DNA of 64,000 nucleotides. It comes from Citrobacter sp. FP75. Lineage in GTDB: Bacteria > Pseudomonadota > Gammaproteobacteria > Enterobacterales > Enterobacteriaceae. Position numbers and translations under genes: made by a program. Location of the stretch: the NCBI RefSeq assembly GCF_018342065.1, contig NZ_JAFDOE010000004.1, positions 357,957 through 421,956 on the forward strand. The letters are read 5' to 3'. Numbering within the stretch: position 1 is the stretch's first letter; every line of letters begins with the position of its first letter. The notes beneath the pieces are model-generated. The model made no database searches. It saw only the letters and a program-made list of their open reading frames with translations, and was not told the DNA's origin. This document shows positions 1 through 9,695 of this stretch, one piece after another.

Positions 1-282
1 ATCATCATACCCATGACTGGCATGGTGCAGTCGTTGAACGTGTCGGTCGCCTCCGCGCTGATTCTGTACGAAGCACAACGCCAACGGCAAAACGCCGGGA
101 TGTACCGGCGAGAAAACAGCATGCTGCCAGAAGATGTACAGCAACGCCTGCTGTTCGAAGGGGGTTATCCGGTGCTGGCCAACGTGGCTAAGCGTAAAGG
201 TCTCCCCTATCCCCACGTCAATACGCAGGGCGAAATTGAAGCCGACGCCGCGTGGTGGGCCACTATGCAGTCCGCGAGATAA
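1..282 (+). CDS. trmH: tRNA (Gm18) 2'-O-methyltransferase, C-terminal part
   Basis: This is the C-terminal 93 residues of a SPOUT-family methyltransferase; the frame is open to the left edge and the N-terminus lies outside the window. The residues MVQSLNVSVASALILYEAQR are the conserved SPOUT motif 3, which forms part of the SAM-binding trefoil knot. TrmH (SpoU) methylates the ribose of G18 in tRNA. The stop lies 5 bases before the recG start, the same trmH-recG order as in E. coli, so the two are probably co-transcribed. The call rests on motif and neighbour together. Confidence 0.93.
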   Translation: MIIPMTGMVQSLNVSVASALILYEAQRQRQNAGMYRRENSMLPEDVQQRLLFEGGYPVLANVAKRKGLPYPHVNTQGEIEADAAWWATMQSAR

Positions 283-287
283 ATCCG

Positions 288-2369
288 ATGAAAGGCCGTT
301 TACTGGATGCTATTCCACTCAATTCCCTGACGGGCGTTGGCGCAGCGCAAAGCAGTAAACTGGCTAAAATCGGCCTGCACACCGTACAGGATCTCCTGTT
401 ACACCTTCCTCTGCGTTACGAAGACCGTACGCATTTGTACCCTATTGGCGAGCTTCTGCCGGGCGTCTATGCCACCGTGGAAGGTGAAGTACTGAACTGC
501 GCTATCACCTTTGGCGGCCGCCGGATGATGACCTGCCAGATAAGCGATGGTTCCGGCATCCTGACGATGCGCTTTTTCAACTTCAGCGCGGCGATGAAAA
601 ACAGTCTGGCGACAGGTCGACGAGTACTGGCCTATGGGGAAGCTAAGCGCGGGAAATACGGCGCAGAGATGATCCACCCGGAATACCGCGTACAGGGCGA
701 TCTCAGCACGCCGGAATTGCAGGAAACGCTTACGCCGGTGTATCCAACCACCGAAGGCGTGAAGCAAGCCACGCTGCGCAAACTCACCGATCAGGCGCTG
801 GATCTGCTCGATACCTGCGCCATTGCCGAACTGCTGCCGCCAGAGCTGTTGCAGGGCATGATGAGCCTGCCGGAAGCGCTGCGCACGCTGCACCGTCCAC
901 CGCCGTCGCTGCAGCTCAGCGATCTCGAAACCGGACAACATCCTGCGCAGCGACGCCTGATTCTGGAAGAACTACTGGCGCATAACCTCAGCATGCTGGC
1001 ATTACGTGCCGGGGCACAGCGTTTTCACGCCCAGCCTTTGAGCGCCAACAACGCGCTGAAAGATAAGCTACTGGCGGCGTTACCGTTTAAACCAACCGCT
1101 GCGCAGGCCCGCGTCACCACTGAGATCGAACGCGATATGGCGCTGGATGTACCGATGATGCGCCTGGTACAGGGCGATGTCGGCTCCGGCAAAACGTTGG
1201 TTGCGGCGCTGGCCGCCCTTCGGGCTATCGCGCATGGTAAGCAGGTCGCGCTGATGGCCCCTACCGAACTGTTGGCTGAACAGCACGCCAACAACTTCCG
1301 CAACTGGTTTGCACCACTGGGTGTTGAAGTCGGCTGGCTGGCAGGTAAACAGAAAGGTAAGGCGCGTCTTGCACAGCAGGAGTCCATCGCCAGCGGTCAA
1401 GTACAGATGATCGTCGGTACGCATGCCATTTTCCAGGAACAGGTGCAATTCAACGGTCTGGCGCTGGTTATCATCGACGAACAGCACCGTTTTGGCGTGC
1501 ATCAGCGCCTGGCGCTGTGGGAAAAAGGTCAGCAGCAAGGTTTTCACCCGCATCAGCTGATCATGACCGCCACGCCGATCCCGCGCACGCTGGCAATGAC
1601 CGCTTACGCCGATCTCGACACTTCGGTAATTGACGAACTCCCGCCGGGTCGTACGCCGGTCACCACGGTCGCCATTCCGGATACCCGTCGCCGCGATATC
1701 ATTGACCGCGTGCGCAACGCCTGTACCCATGAAGGGCGTCAGGCATACTGGGTCTGCACGCTGATTGAAGAATCTGACCTGTTAGAAGCTCAGGCGGCAG
1801 AAGCCACATGGGAAGAGCTTAAACTTGCCCTACCGGAACTCAATATTGGCCTGGTTCACGGACGCATGAAACCCGCCGAGAAACAGTCGGTAATGGCCGC
1901 TTTTAAGCAAGGTGAACTGCATTTGCTAATCGCCACCACGGTGATTGAAGTAGGGGTGGACGTCCCCAACGCCAGCCTGATGATTATCGAAAACCCGGAG
2001 CGCTTAGGTCTGGCCCAGTTGCACCAGCTGCGCGGTCGAGTCGGTCGTGGCGCGGTGGCCTCTCACTGCGTGCTGCTCTACAAATCACCGCTGTCAAAAA
2101 CTGCGCAGAAACGCCTGCAGGTCCTGCGGGACAGCAACGACGGATTTGTGATTGCACAAAAAGATTTGGAGATCCGGGGGCCAGGCGAGCTACTGGGTAC
2201 GCGCCAGACGGGAACGGCAGAGTTTAAAGTCGCTGACTTACTGCGCGATCAGGCGATTATCCCGGAAGTTCAGCGCATTGCTCGTCATATTCACGAACGT
2301 TACCCGCAACAGGCGGTGGCGCTGATTGAGCGCTGGATGCCGGAAACCGAGCGCTATTCCAACGCTTAA
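288..2369 (+). CDS. recG: ATP-dependent DNA helicase RecG
   Basis: This 693-residue protein has the same length as E. coli RecG and reads almost identically to it. RecG remodels stalled replication forks and Holliday junctions. The N-terminal wedge/OB region includes the stretch LLLHLPLRYEDRT. Walker A (GDVGSGKT, residues 296-303) and the DEQH box (397-400) follow, then the helicase C lobe with the HQLRGRVGRG motif. The frame is open further upstream to an ATG at 252, but that would overlap trmH. The ATG at 288 gives the family N-terminus MKGRLLDA, so it was chosen. It is likely translated with trmH. Confidence 0.98.
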   Translation: MKGRLLDAIPLNSLTGVGAAQSSKLAKIGLHTVQDLLLHLPLRYEDRTHLYPIGELLPGVYATVEGEVLNCAITFGGRRMMTCQISDGSGILTMRFFNFSAAMKNSLATGRRVLAYGEAKRGKYGAEMIHPEYRVQGDLSTPELQETLTPVYPTTEGVKQATLRKLTDQALDLLDTCAIAELLPPELLQGMMSLPEALRTLHRPPPSLQLSDLETGQHPAQRRLILEELLAHNLSMLALRAGAQRFHAQPLSANNALKDKLLAALPFKPTAAQARVTTEIERDMALDVPMMRLVQGDVGSGKTLVAALAALRAIAHGKQVALMAPTELLAEQHANNFRNWFAPLGVEVGWLAGKQKGKARLAQQESIASGQVQMIVGTHAIFQEQVQFNGLALVIIDEQHRFGVHQRLALWEKGQQQGFHPHQLIMTATPIPRTLAMTAYADLDTSVIDELPPGRTPVTTVAIPDTRRRDIIDRVRNACTHEGRQAYWVCTLIEESDLLEAQAAEATWEELKLALPELNIGLVHGRMKPAEKQSVMAAFKQGELHLLIATTVIEVGVDVPNASLMIIENPERLGLAQLHQLRGRVGRGAVASHCVLLYKSPLSKTAQKRLQVLRDSNDGFVIAQKDLEIRGPGELLGTRQTGTAEFKVADLLRDQAIIPEVQRIARHIHERYPQQAVALIERWMPETERYSNA

Positions 2370-2382
2370 TCGATAAATAACG

Positions 2383-2404
2383 GCGGCGGCTGTCACACCG
2401 CCGC
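2383..2404. terminator. GC-rich stem-loop between convergent recG and gltS
   Basis: Arms GCGGCGG and CCGCCGC form a 7-bp stem in the short gap between the two convergent genes. There is no clear T-run toward recG, and only a TTATTTAT stretch on the gltS side. It may act as a bidirectional terminator; this is inferred from position and base pairing only. Confidence 0.45.
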
Positions 2405-2414
2405 ACAGCAGTTA

Positions 2415-3617
2415 TTATGCAAAAATCGGTAACAGCAGATACAGCTTAATCACCAGCGCATTGACGATATCGATAAAGAACGCCCCCACCATCGGTACCA
2501 CCAGAAACGCCATATGCGATGGCCCAAAACGTTCGGTAATCGCCTGCATGTTGGCAATTGCCGTCGGCGTTGCGCCGAGACCAAAACCACAATGCCCGGC
2601 TGCCAGCACGGCGGCATCGTAGTTCTTACCCATCATGCGCCAGGTGACGAATATCGCGTACAGCGCCATGAAAATGGTTTGCACGACCAGGATTGCCAGC
2701 ATTGGCAGCGCCAGAGAAGCCAGTTCCCACAGCTTCAGGCTCATCAGCGCCATCGCCAGGAACAGCGACAGGCTTACGTTACCCAACACTGAAACCGCAC
2801 GCTCAAACACCCGATAAAAACCCATTAACGCCAGGCCATTGCTGAGGATCACCCCGACAAACAGCACACAGACGAAGGTGGGCAGTTCCAGTACCGTGCC
2901 CACCAGCAATTGCGCAACGATTTTGCCCACCGTCAGACAGATAGCGATCAGCGCGATGGTTTCAATCAGCACCAGCGAGGTGATCATGCGTCCGACATCC
3001 GGTTTCTCAAACGCGGTTGGCACGGCCTGATCGTCCGGCATACCGTCTGGCGTGGTGGAGTGTTTGACCAGATAGCGCGCTACCGGGCCGCCAATCAGTC
3101 CGCCCAGCACCAGACCAAACGTTGCGCACGCCATCGCCACTTCAGTGGCATTGGTGAAGCCATAGCGTTCAATAAATAACTTGCTCCACGCGGCCCCGGT
3201 GCCGTGCCCGCCAGAGAGGGTTATCGAACCGGCAATCAGCCCCATCAACGGGTCCAGGCCCAGCAGAGTTGCCATACCAATACCGATGGCGTTTTGCATC
3301 AGCAGCAGGCCAACAACCACAATCAGAAAGATACCTACCACGCGGCCACCGGCGCGCAGACTGGCAATATTGGCATTCAGACCGATAGTGGCGAAGAACG
3401 CCAGCATCAGCGGATCGCGCAGGGTCATATCGAAATTGACTTCCCAGCCCATGCTTTTTTTCAGTACCAGCAGTGCGATCGCCACCAGTAAACCACCTGC
3501 AACGGGTTCAGGTATCGTGTATTTCTTCAGGAAGGGAACAGACTGGACGAGCTTACGTCCCAGCAGCAACACAAGAGTTGCCGCAACCAGTGTTGATAGC
3601 GTATCGAGATAAAACAT
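2415..3617 (-). CDS. gltS: sodium/glutamate symporter GltS
   Basis: This 400-residue, very hydrophobic protein has around ten or more predicted membrane segments and matches the GltS family (ESS) throughout. It starts MFYLDTLSTLVAATLVLLLG and contains the conserved loop SGGHGTGAAW, with a related GHCGFGLGATPTAIANMQ stretch in the second half, reflecting the inverted repeat of the family. It takes up L- and D-glutamate with Na+ across the inner membrane. The start has a GGAG ribosome site 6-8 bases upstream. It lies convergent to recG and divergent from xanP, as in E. coli. Confidence 0.97.
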   Translation of the reverse strand: MFYLDTLSTLVAATLVLLLGRKLVQSVPFLKKYTIPEPVAGGLLVAIALLVLKKSMGWEVNFDMTLRDPLMLAFFATIGLNANIASLRAGGRVVGIFLIVVVGLLLMQNAIGIGMATLLGLDPLMGLIAGSITLSGGHGTGAAWSKLFIERYGFTNATEVAMACATFGLVLGGLIGGPVARYLVKHSTTPDGMPDDQAVPTAFEKPDVGRMITSLVLIETIALIAICLTVGKIVAQLLVGTVLELPTFVCVLFVGVILSNGLALMGFYRVFERAVSVLGNVSLSLFLAMALMSLKLWELASLALPMLAILVVQTIFMALYAIFVTWRMMGKNYDAAVLAAGHCGFGLGATPTAIANMQAITERFGPSHMAFLVVPMVGAFFIDIVNALVIKLYLLLPIFA

Positions 3618-3785
3618 TTACAGCTCCATTAGCGCGTTTAGCACAATCGCGCACGATGCATTCCAGACCGATTTTTAGCTCTATATTGAGTTTTCGGGGT
3701 GGATTTTAAGCAGAAAATGATGAAAAGTTATATAAAAATGTTTGTTTATCCGTTTTAAATATTAAGAATATCTACTAGCAATCGT

Positions 3786-3813
3786 TTGCTTTTCTGCCCT
3801 GGTCAGATAAAAT
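3786..3813 (+). promoter_or_regulatory. putative sigma-70 promoter of xanP
   Basis: TTGCTT and TAAAAT are separated by 16 bases, about 30 bases before the xanP start, in an AT-rich divergent intergenic region. It was found by eye; the -35 is a partial match. Confidence 0.35.
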
Positions 3814-3843
3814 CACCGCTTTTCCACCATGGGATTGCCTCTG

Positions 3844-5235
3844 ATGTCCGTTAACGCCGTAGAGTCAGCAAATGCGCAACCGGTTGCGCAGGCTCACAAC
3901 AGTGAACTGATTTACCGTCTTGAAGATCGCCCCCCGTTAGCCCAGACCCTGTTTGCCGCCTGTCAGCACCTGCTGGCGATGTTCGTCGCGGTGATCACCC
4001 CTGCTCTGTTAATTTGCCAGGCGCTCGGTTTACCGGCTCAGGATACTCAACACATTATCAGTATGTCGCTGTTCGCGTCCGGCGTAGCTTCTATCATTCA
4101 GATCAAAGCCTGGGGGCCGGTCGGCTCAGGACTGTTATCCATTCAGGGCACCAGCTTTAACTTTGTTGCGCCGCTAATTATGGGCGGTACGGCGCTAAAA
4201 ACCGGCGGAGCAGATGTCCCAACCATGATGGCGGCGCTGTTCGGCACACTGATGTTGGCAAGCTGCACCGAGATGGTTATCTCACGCGTACTGCATCTGG
4301 CGCGCCGTATTATTACCCCACTGGTCTCAGGTGTGGTGGTGATGATCATCGGCCTGTCACTGATTCAGGTGGGTCTGACGTCGATTGGCGGCGGTTACGC
4401 AGCCATGAGCGACAACACCTTTGGTGCACCGAAAAATCTAATGCTGGCAGGCGTCGTGCTGGCGCTAATTATTCTGCTTAACCGCCAGCGCAACCCGTAC
4501 CTGCGCGTTGCGTCACTGGTGATCGCAATGGCGGCAGGCTACCTGCTAGCCTGGTTTATGGACATGCTGCCGCAAAACACCGCACCGGTGAGTCAGGACC
4601 TGCTGATGGTGCCAACACCGCTGTATTATGGCCTGGGCATTGACTGGAGCTTACTGCTGCCGCTGATGCTGGTCTTTATGATTACCTCGCTGGAAACCAT
4701 CGGTGATATTACGGCGACGTCTGATGTCTCCGAACAGCCGGTTTCTGGCCCGCTGTATATGAAACGTCTGAAAGGCGGCGTGCTGGCGAACGGTCTGAAC
4801 TCATTTGTTTCCGCCGTGTTCAATACCTTCCCGAACTCCTGTTTTGGACAGAACAACGGGGTCATCCAGTTAACCGGCGTTGCCAGCCGCTACGTCGGCT
4901 TTGTGGTGGCACTGATGCTGATTGTGCTGGGCTTGTTCCCTGCGGTCAGTGGTTTTGTACAGCACATTCCAGAACCGGTTCTGGGCGGCGCCACGCTGGT
5001 GATGTTCGGCACAATCGCGGCATCCGGGGTGCGCATTGTTTCTCGCGAGCCGCTGAACCGTCGCGCAATCTTGATAATCGCCCTGTCGCTGGCTGTCGGT
5101 CTGGGCGTATCCCAGCAGCCGCTGATCCTGCAGTTCGCCCCCGACTGGGTGAAAAACCTGCTCTCTTCCGGTATTGCCGCAGGTGGTATTACCGCTATTG
5201 TTCTGAACCTCGTTTTCCCACCAGAAAAACAATAG
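3844..5235 (+). CDS. xanP: xanthine:proton symporter XanP
   Basis: This 463-residue NCS2-family transporter carries many membrane segments and the signature [19 protein letters not shown]. The conserved ETIGD motif (within [20 protein letters not shown]) and the sequence [21 protein letters not shown] also fit. It is near-identical in length and sequence to E. coli XanP (YicE), which imports xanthine with a proton. An ATG 15 bases upstream (3829) is possible, but the ATG at 3844 gives the family N-terminus. It is divergent from gltS and followed by yicH in the same direction. Confidence 0.96.
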   Translation: MSVNAVESANAQPVAQAHNSELIYRLEDRPPLAQTLFAACQHLLAMFVAVITPALLICQALGLPAQDTQHIISMSLFASGVASIIQIKAWGPVGSGLLSIQGTSFNFVAPLIMGGTALKTGGADVPTMMAALFGTLMLASCTEMVISRVLHLARRIITPLVSGVVVMIIGLSLIQVGLTSIGGGYAAMSDNTFGAPKNLMLAGVVLALIILLNRQRNPYLRVASLVIAMAAGYLLAWFMDMLPQNTAPVSQDLLMVPTPLYYGLGIDWSLLLPLMLVFMITSLETIGDITATSDVSEQPVSGPLYMKRLKGGVLANGLNSFVSAVFNTFPNSCFGQNNGVIQLTGVASRYVGFVVALMLIVLGLFPAVSGFVQHIPEPVLGGATLVMFGTIAASGVRIVSREPLNRRAILIIALSLAVGLGVSQQPLILQFAPDWVKNLLSSGIAAGGITAIVLNLVFPPEKQ

Positions 5236-5242
5236 GCGAAGT

Positions 5243-5269
5243 GCGGCGTTGGTTCTGAATCAACGCCGC
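5243..5269 (+). terminator. stem-loop after xanP
   Basis: A 9-bp perfect stem (GCGGCGTTG / CAACGCCGC) with a 9-base loop starts 8 bases after the xanP stop. The T-run is poor (a CTCTTTC stretch follows later), so it may attenuate rather than stop transcription into yicH. Confidence 0.5.
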
Positions 5270-5356
5270 TGTAACGCTCTTTCACCATTCCCGCCTTGAG
5301 GATTGCGCGTAAATCGTGCATAACTTGACTACGTGTACTTTGCGGGATGGAAGACT

Positions 5357-7066
5357 ATGAAATTTATTGGAAAGCTGCTTCTTTACGTGCTGATCGCCCT
5401 TGCAGTAGCGATCCTCGGCCTGTATTTTCTACTGCAAACCCGCTGGGGCGCAGAGCATGTCAGCGCCTGGGTCTCGGATAACAGCAGCTACCATCTGGCA
5501 TTCGATGCCATCGATCACCGTTTTTCCTCCCCATCTCACATTCTGCTGGAAAACGTTACTTTTGGCCGGGATGGTCAGCCCGCCACGCTGGTAGCAAAAA
5601 CGGTCGATATTGGCCTGAGTAGCCGCCAAATCACCGACCCGCTGCACGTGGACACCATTCTGCTGCAAAGCGGTACGTTGAATATTTCCCAGCAGACCGC
5701 GCCGCTGCCATTCCAGGCCGATCGCCTGCAGTTGCAGGATATGGCGCTCAACAGCCCCGGCAGCGAGTGGAACCTCAGCGCTCAACGCGTGAATGGCGGC
5801 GTCATTCCCTGGAGCCCTGAGGCCGGTAAAATTCTCGGCAGCAAAGCACAAATTCAGCTCAGCGCCAGTTCGTTGACGCTGAACGACGTCCCCACCACTA
5901 ACGTGTTGATTGAAGGCAGCATTGATCATGATCGAGTGACGCTCAGCAACATTGGCGCAGACGTGGCGCGTGGCGCATTAACCGGAGTGGCGCAGCGAAA
6001 TCCAGACGGCAGTTGGGTGGTGGAGAATCTGCGTCTGAACGATATTCGGCTACAAAGCGAAAAGTCTTTGGCCGATTTTTTTGCACCATTAATGTCCATC
6101 CCCTCCCTGCAAATTGGTCGACTTGAGGTAACAGATGCCCGCCTGCAAGGCCCTGACTGGGCGGTAACGGATCTCGATCTCAGCTTGCGCAACATGACCT
6201 TCAGCAAGGACGACTGGCAAACACAGGAAGGAAAACTGTCGATGAACGCCAGCGAGTTTATCTACGGCTCGCTGCACTTCTTCGATCCGATTCTGAACGC
6301 CGAGTTCTCACCACAGGGCGTTGCGCTGCGCCAGTTCACCACCCGCTGGGAAGGCGGTATGGTCAGAACGTCGGGTAACTGGCTGCGTAGCAACAAAGCG
6401 CTGGTCCTCGACGATACTGCCATTGCCGGGCTGGAATATACGCTGCCAGAAAACTGGAAACAGCTGTGGATGACCCCCCTGCCGACCTGGTTGAACAGCC
6501 TGGCGCTGAAAAAATTCAGCGCCAGCCGTAATCTGGTGATTGATATTGACCCGGCCTTCCCGTGGCAGCTCACCGCGCTGGACGGCTATGGCGCTAACCT
6601 CGGGCTGGTACAGAATAATCAGTGGGGGGTCTGGAGCGGTAGCGCCACGCTCAATGCCGCTGCCGCCACCTTTAACCGCACCGATGTACGCCGCCCTTCG
6701 CTGGCGCTGACCGCGAACAGCAGCACCATCAATATCAGTGAACTGAGCGCTTATACGGAAAAAGGGCTGCTGGAGGCCACCGCCAGTATCTCGCAACTGC
6801 CTCAGCGTCAGACGCAGGTCAGCCTGAACGGGCGCGGTGTGCCAATGACGATTCTGCAGCAGTGGGGCTGGCCTGCGTTGCCAATTTCCGGCGACGGCAA
6901 CATCCAGCTCACCGCCAGCGGCAATATGCAGACAGATGCGCCGCTCAAACCCACGGTGAACGGCCAGCTTCATGCGGTTAATGCCGATAAGCAGCAGGTA
7001 ACGCAGGCTATGCAGGCGGGCGTGATATCGGGGAGTGAAGTCACGGCGCCACCACCTGCGCTGTGA
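5357..7066 (+). CDS. yicH: AsmA-family protein YicH
   Basis: This 569-residue protein has one N-terminal membrane helix (about residues 5-27, LLLYVLIALAVAILGLYFLL). A long periplasmic beta-rich region follows, typical of AsmA/TAM-like proteins. Length and sequence match E. coli YicH closely. AsmA-like proteins are implicated in moving or organising outer-membrane lipids; YicH itself has no assigned reaction. The ATG at 5333 was rejected because the next ATG at 5357 gives the conserved start MKFIGKLLLY. Confidence 0.93.
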   Translation: MKFIGKLLLYVLIALAVAILGLYFLLQTRWGAEHVSAWVSDNSSYHLAFDAIDHRFSSPSHILLENVTFGRDGQPATLVAKTVDIGLSSRQITDPLHVDTILLQSGTLNISQQTAPLPFQADRLQLQDMALNSPGSEWNLSAQRVNGGVIPWSPEAGKILGSKAQIQLSASSLTLNDVPTTNVLIEGSIDHDRVTLSNIGADVARGALTGVAQRNPDGSWVVENLRLNDIRLQSEKSLADFFAPLMSIPSLQIGRLEVTDARLQGPDWAVTDLDLSLRNMTFSKDDWQTQEGKLSMNASEFIYGSLHFFDPILNAEFSPQGVALRQFTTRWEGGMVRTSGNWLRSNKALVLDDTAIAGLEYTLPENWKQLWMTPLPTWLNSLALKKFSASRNLVIDIDPAFPWQLTALDGYGANLGLVQNNQWGVWSGSATLNAAAATFNRTDVRRPSLALTANSSTINISELSAYTEKGLLEATASISQLPQRQTQVSLNGRGVPMTILQQWGWPALPISGDGNIQLTASGNMQTDAPLKPTVNGQLHAVNADKQQVTQAMQAGVISGSEVTAPPPAL

Positions 7067-7070
7067 TTTA

Positions 7071-7101
7071 TTGCCCGGTGTCGCTTCGCTTACCGGGCCT
7101 A
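7071..7101. repeat. REP-like palindrome between convergent genes
   Basis: The arms GCCCGGT and ACCGGGC enclose a pyrimidine-rich loop; the element resembles the enterobacterial repetitive stem-loops found elsewhere in the window. It lies between convergent yicH and the lyxose isomerase gene and may serve both as a 3' end. Confidence 0.6.
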
Positions 7102-7108
7102 TCCCCGC

Positions 7109-7786
7109 TCATAAACGCGCATATTCATTGCACAGCAGCCATTTCACCGGCTCGTCCTCTTCTATCGCCGGGAAGCGACCGCCCGGTTCAAGAAAGTGGT
7201 TGTCGTGCTGGTCGTCATTCACCATCGAGATCTCCCAGCCCAGCACAAACGCTTTCTCCGCCCAAAAGCGATGATACAGCCGCGGCGGCAGGCACACGCC
7301 CTGCCCCGGTTTCAGCACCAGCGTCTCGCCGGGTTTAACACGATGCAGCTGACCATCAACGCTAACCTCAACAGTGCGCCTCGCGTCATACCCGTCATCG
7401 GACGTGGCCCACGCCAGCTGCATACATAAATCACCGCCACCACGATTAACGATATCTTCCATTTTATGGCGATGAAAATGCCACGGCGTTTGCTGATCCT
7501 GCTGAATTTGCAGCATCTTTTCGGCATACGGTTTAGGGTAGCTGGCTGAATCCTGCAGGCCATTGCGCAATGTCAGTAACGTCAGCCCTGTTTGCGCAAA
7601 ATCTCCACGGCCAAAGTCGGTAATGTCCCAGCCCAGTTGCAGGTCGAGCACTTCGCGCCACAGAGACCGATCCTGCTGTCGCCAGGCGTCAACCGTAAAA
7701 TACGCAAAGTCGGGCAGACAGACCCGAAAGGTCTCGGCGATGGCATGCGCCTTATCAACGGCATAATTAATGTGTGAACGCTTCAT
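7109..7786 (-). CDS. D-lyxose/D-mannose ketol-isomerase family protein
   Basis: This 225-residue cupin-fold protein resembles the D-lyxose isomerase of E. coli O157:H7 (DUF1498 family). The metal-binding cupin residues are visible in TPWHFHRHKMEDIVNRGGG and in LPPRLYHRFWAE. The family interconverts D-lyxose with D-xylulose and D-mannose with D-fructose. The frame extends 21 codons upstream, but MKRSHINYAVDKAHAIAETF gives the family N-terminus and length. It is the last gene of the eight-gene sugar locus, and its start overlaps the kinase gene by 20 bases, suggesting translational coupling. Confidence 0.85.
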   Translation of the reverse strand: MKRSHINYAVDKAHAIAETFRVCLPDFAYFTVDAWRQQDRSLWREVLDLQLGWDITDFGRGDFAQTGLTLLTLRNGLQDSASYPKPYAEKMLQIQQDQQTPWHFHRHKMEDIVNRGGGDLCMQLAWATSDDGYDARRTVEVSVDGQLHRVKPGETLVLKPGQGVCLPPRLYHRFWAEKAFVLGWEISMVNDDQHDNHFLEPGGRFPAIEEDEPVKWLLCNEYARL

Positions 7787-8705
7787 TCTTTTCTGTTCTC
7801 CCTGTTTGGGCGGCAAGCCACGCAGCTCCCCGCATTCCGCTGCTATCACCGTGATGCGCTTTAACTATGGGGGTTGAGAAACTATCGGTAAAAACGAAAG
7901 GGGCAACCTCTGCGTCCAGATTAGCAACTAACAGATCGGCATTAGATAGCCCACCGCCAATCACTATCACGCCAGGGTCGAGAATATTAACAACCGTCGC
8001 CAATGTTCTGGCAAGCTGCTGGCGAAACAGCCCCACCAGCTGTACGGCATACGGTTCATTCTGCTGTGCCAGAGCAACAATGGCGCTTGCGGAGAGCGAT
8101 TGTCCTGTGAGCATGTGATAGCGCTCGCGCATCCCAGTTCCAGAAACAAACGACTCCACGCAGTTTTGCTTGCCACAATAACAAGCGACTGACGGGCCAT
8201 CATCTTGCTCACAATATCCCGGCAATGCGATGTGACCACACTCAGCCGCATTCCCCCACGCGCCGATAAAAGCTTGTCGATGAATAGCAATGCCGCCGCC
8301 ACACCCCGTGCCCAGCGTAATACCAAACACGACGTCATACTCCTGACCCGCACCATCACAGGCTTCCGATAACGCAAAGCAGTTGCCATCATTCGCCATA
8401 ACCACCGGCTGCCCTAACAAGTGCTCAAGATCCGACTGCAAAGCCCGCCCATTGATCACTTGAATATTGGCATTTTTAATCATCCCGCTAAGCGGCGAGA
8501 CACTGCCGGGTAACGCAATTCCCGTCATCATGGGGTGCTGGATATCGCTGCGGATCTGGTCAATAAAGACCACAACGGATGTCACAAACTGCGAATAGCT
8601 CTCTTTCTGCGTTGGACAACGATAGCGCCGAACCTCCTGTCCGGACGCATCCATTACCACTGCCGCGATTTTTGTTCCCCCGATATCCAGCCCCAGATAG
8701 TACAT
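7767..8705 (-). CDS. ROK-family sugar kinase
   Basis: This 312-residue protein has the ROK layout: an N-terminal ATP loop (GLDIGGTKIAAVV), a sugar-binding middle with the motif GITLGTGCGGGIA, and the zinc-binding cluster CYCGKQNCVESFVSGTG preceded by ECGHIALPG. Family members phosphorylate hexoses or amino sugars; the substrate here is unknown. An upstream GTG at 8723 is in frame, but the Shine-Dalgarno AGGAGAAAT lies inside that extension, so the ATG at 8705 is the start. It sits between an aldolase and the isomerase and probably phosphorylates the ketose that the isomerase makes. Confidence 0.85.
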   Translation of the reverse strand: MYYLGLDIGGTKIAAVVMDASGQEVRRYRCPTQKESYSQFVTSVVVFIDQIRSDIQHPMMTGIALPGSVSPLSGMIKNANIQVINGRALQSDLEHLLGQPVVMANDGNCFALSEACDGAGQEYDVVFGITLGTGCGGGIAIHRQAFIGAWGNAAECGHIALPGYCEQDDGPSVACYCGKQNCVESFVSGTGMRERYHMLTGQSLSASAIVALAQQNEPYAVQLVGLFRQQLARTLATVVNILDPGVIVIGGGLSNADLLVANLDAEVAPFVFTDSFSTPIVKAHHGDSSGMRGAAWLAAQTGRTEKNEAFTH

Positions 8706-8754
8706 ATATTTCTCCTCAGTCACGAAAGAGGCGGGTCACCCCGCCAGCACGCCG

Positions 8755-9615
8755 TTAGTACAGTGATGCTTTGCCAGTGGAGCCGAATAGTTTCATTTTG
8801 TGGCGGATCACGTCCCGCGCGGCGCCAATCGCTTCCGGGTAGATCACGTTCGGATCCCACCAGGTTTCTTTCGCCAGAATTTCACGGACTTTCTGGAAAT
8901 AGGCATATTTCATATCGCTGGAAATGTTAATTTTGCCAACCCCCAGCGTGACGGATTCGGCAATTTCCGCATCCGGGTTCGCCGAACCGCCGTGCAGAAC
9001 AAGTGGAATACTCAGCCGTCCGGCAATGTCGCGCAGGATGTTCATTTGCAGCTCCGGCTGCATACCTTTCGGGTAGATCCCATGTGCGGTGCCAATCGCC
9101 ACAGCCAGCGTATCGGCCCCAGTTCGAGCGATAAAATCCTCTGCCTGGGCAGGGTCGGTATAGGTGACTTTCGACACGCCCCCTTCCACTGAAGTGCCAG
9201 TCTGACCAATCGTGCCCAGTTCACCTTCAACCGATACACCCACCGCATGTGCCAGTTTGACCACTTCGCGAGTCAGCGCCACGTTCTCTTCATACGGCAG
9301 CAGCGAGCCATCAATCATCACCGAGGTAAACCCACACTGAATCGCCCGCAGGACATGCTCGACCGAAGCGCCGTGGTCCAGATGCAGAGTAAACGGCACT
9401 GGGCTACGCATCGTGATATCACGGACATAGCTAAAAAACGCATCGCCGACAAAATCATGCTCACTGGGGTGAATGGAGATAATTGCCGGGGTGTTGGTCG
9501 CTTCCGCTTCTTCCACTACCGCGCGTACAAAGCAGCTATCCGCCACGTTGAATGCGCCGATGGCAAAACCGTGCTGACGGGTAGGTTGCAGTAATTCTTT
9601 CATCGAAACTAACAT
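8755..9615 (-). CDS. class II ketose-bisphosphate aldolase (first of two)
   Basis: This 286-residue protein belongs to the class II aldolase family that includes FbaA, GatY and KbaY. Zinc and catalytic positions are visible: the Asp-His pair in LHLDHGASVEH, His in IGTAHGIYPKG and His in LVLHGGSANP. The family usually has HGGSGTP at the last site, so the variant may reflect a different substrate. The family splits a ketose bisphosphate into dihydroxyacetone phosphate and an aldehyde. The start has GGAG 8 bases upstream. A second, quite different aldolase lies immediately upstream in the same operon. Confidence 0.88.
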   Translation of the reverse strand: MLVSMKELLQPTRQHGFAIGAFNVADSCFVRAVVEEAEATNTPAIISIHPSEHDFVGDAFFSYVRDITMRSPVPFTLHLDHGASVEHVLRAIQCGFTSVMIDGSLLPYEENVALTREVVKLAHAVGVSVEGELGTIGQTGTSVEGGVSKVTYTDPAQAEDFIARTGADTLAVAIGTAHGIYPKGMQPELQMNILRDIAGRLSIPLVLHGGSANPDAEIAESVTLGVGKINISSDMKYAYFQKVREILAKETWWDPNVIYPEAIGAARDVIRHKMKLFGSTGKASLY

Positions 9616-9695
9616 GTTAATTCTCCAGTTTCAGGGTGTAGAAAGCCCTGCCAGTGCGTCGTCGCAGAGGCATAGAAGGCGTTACAGAAAATGAA

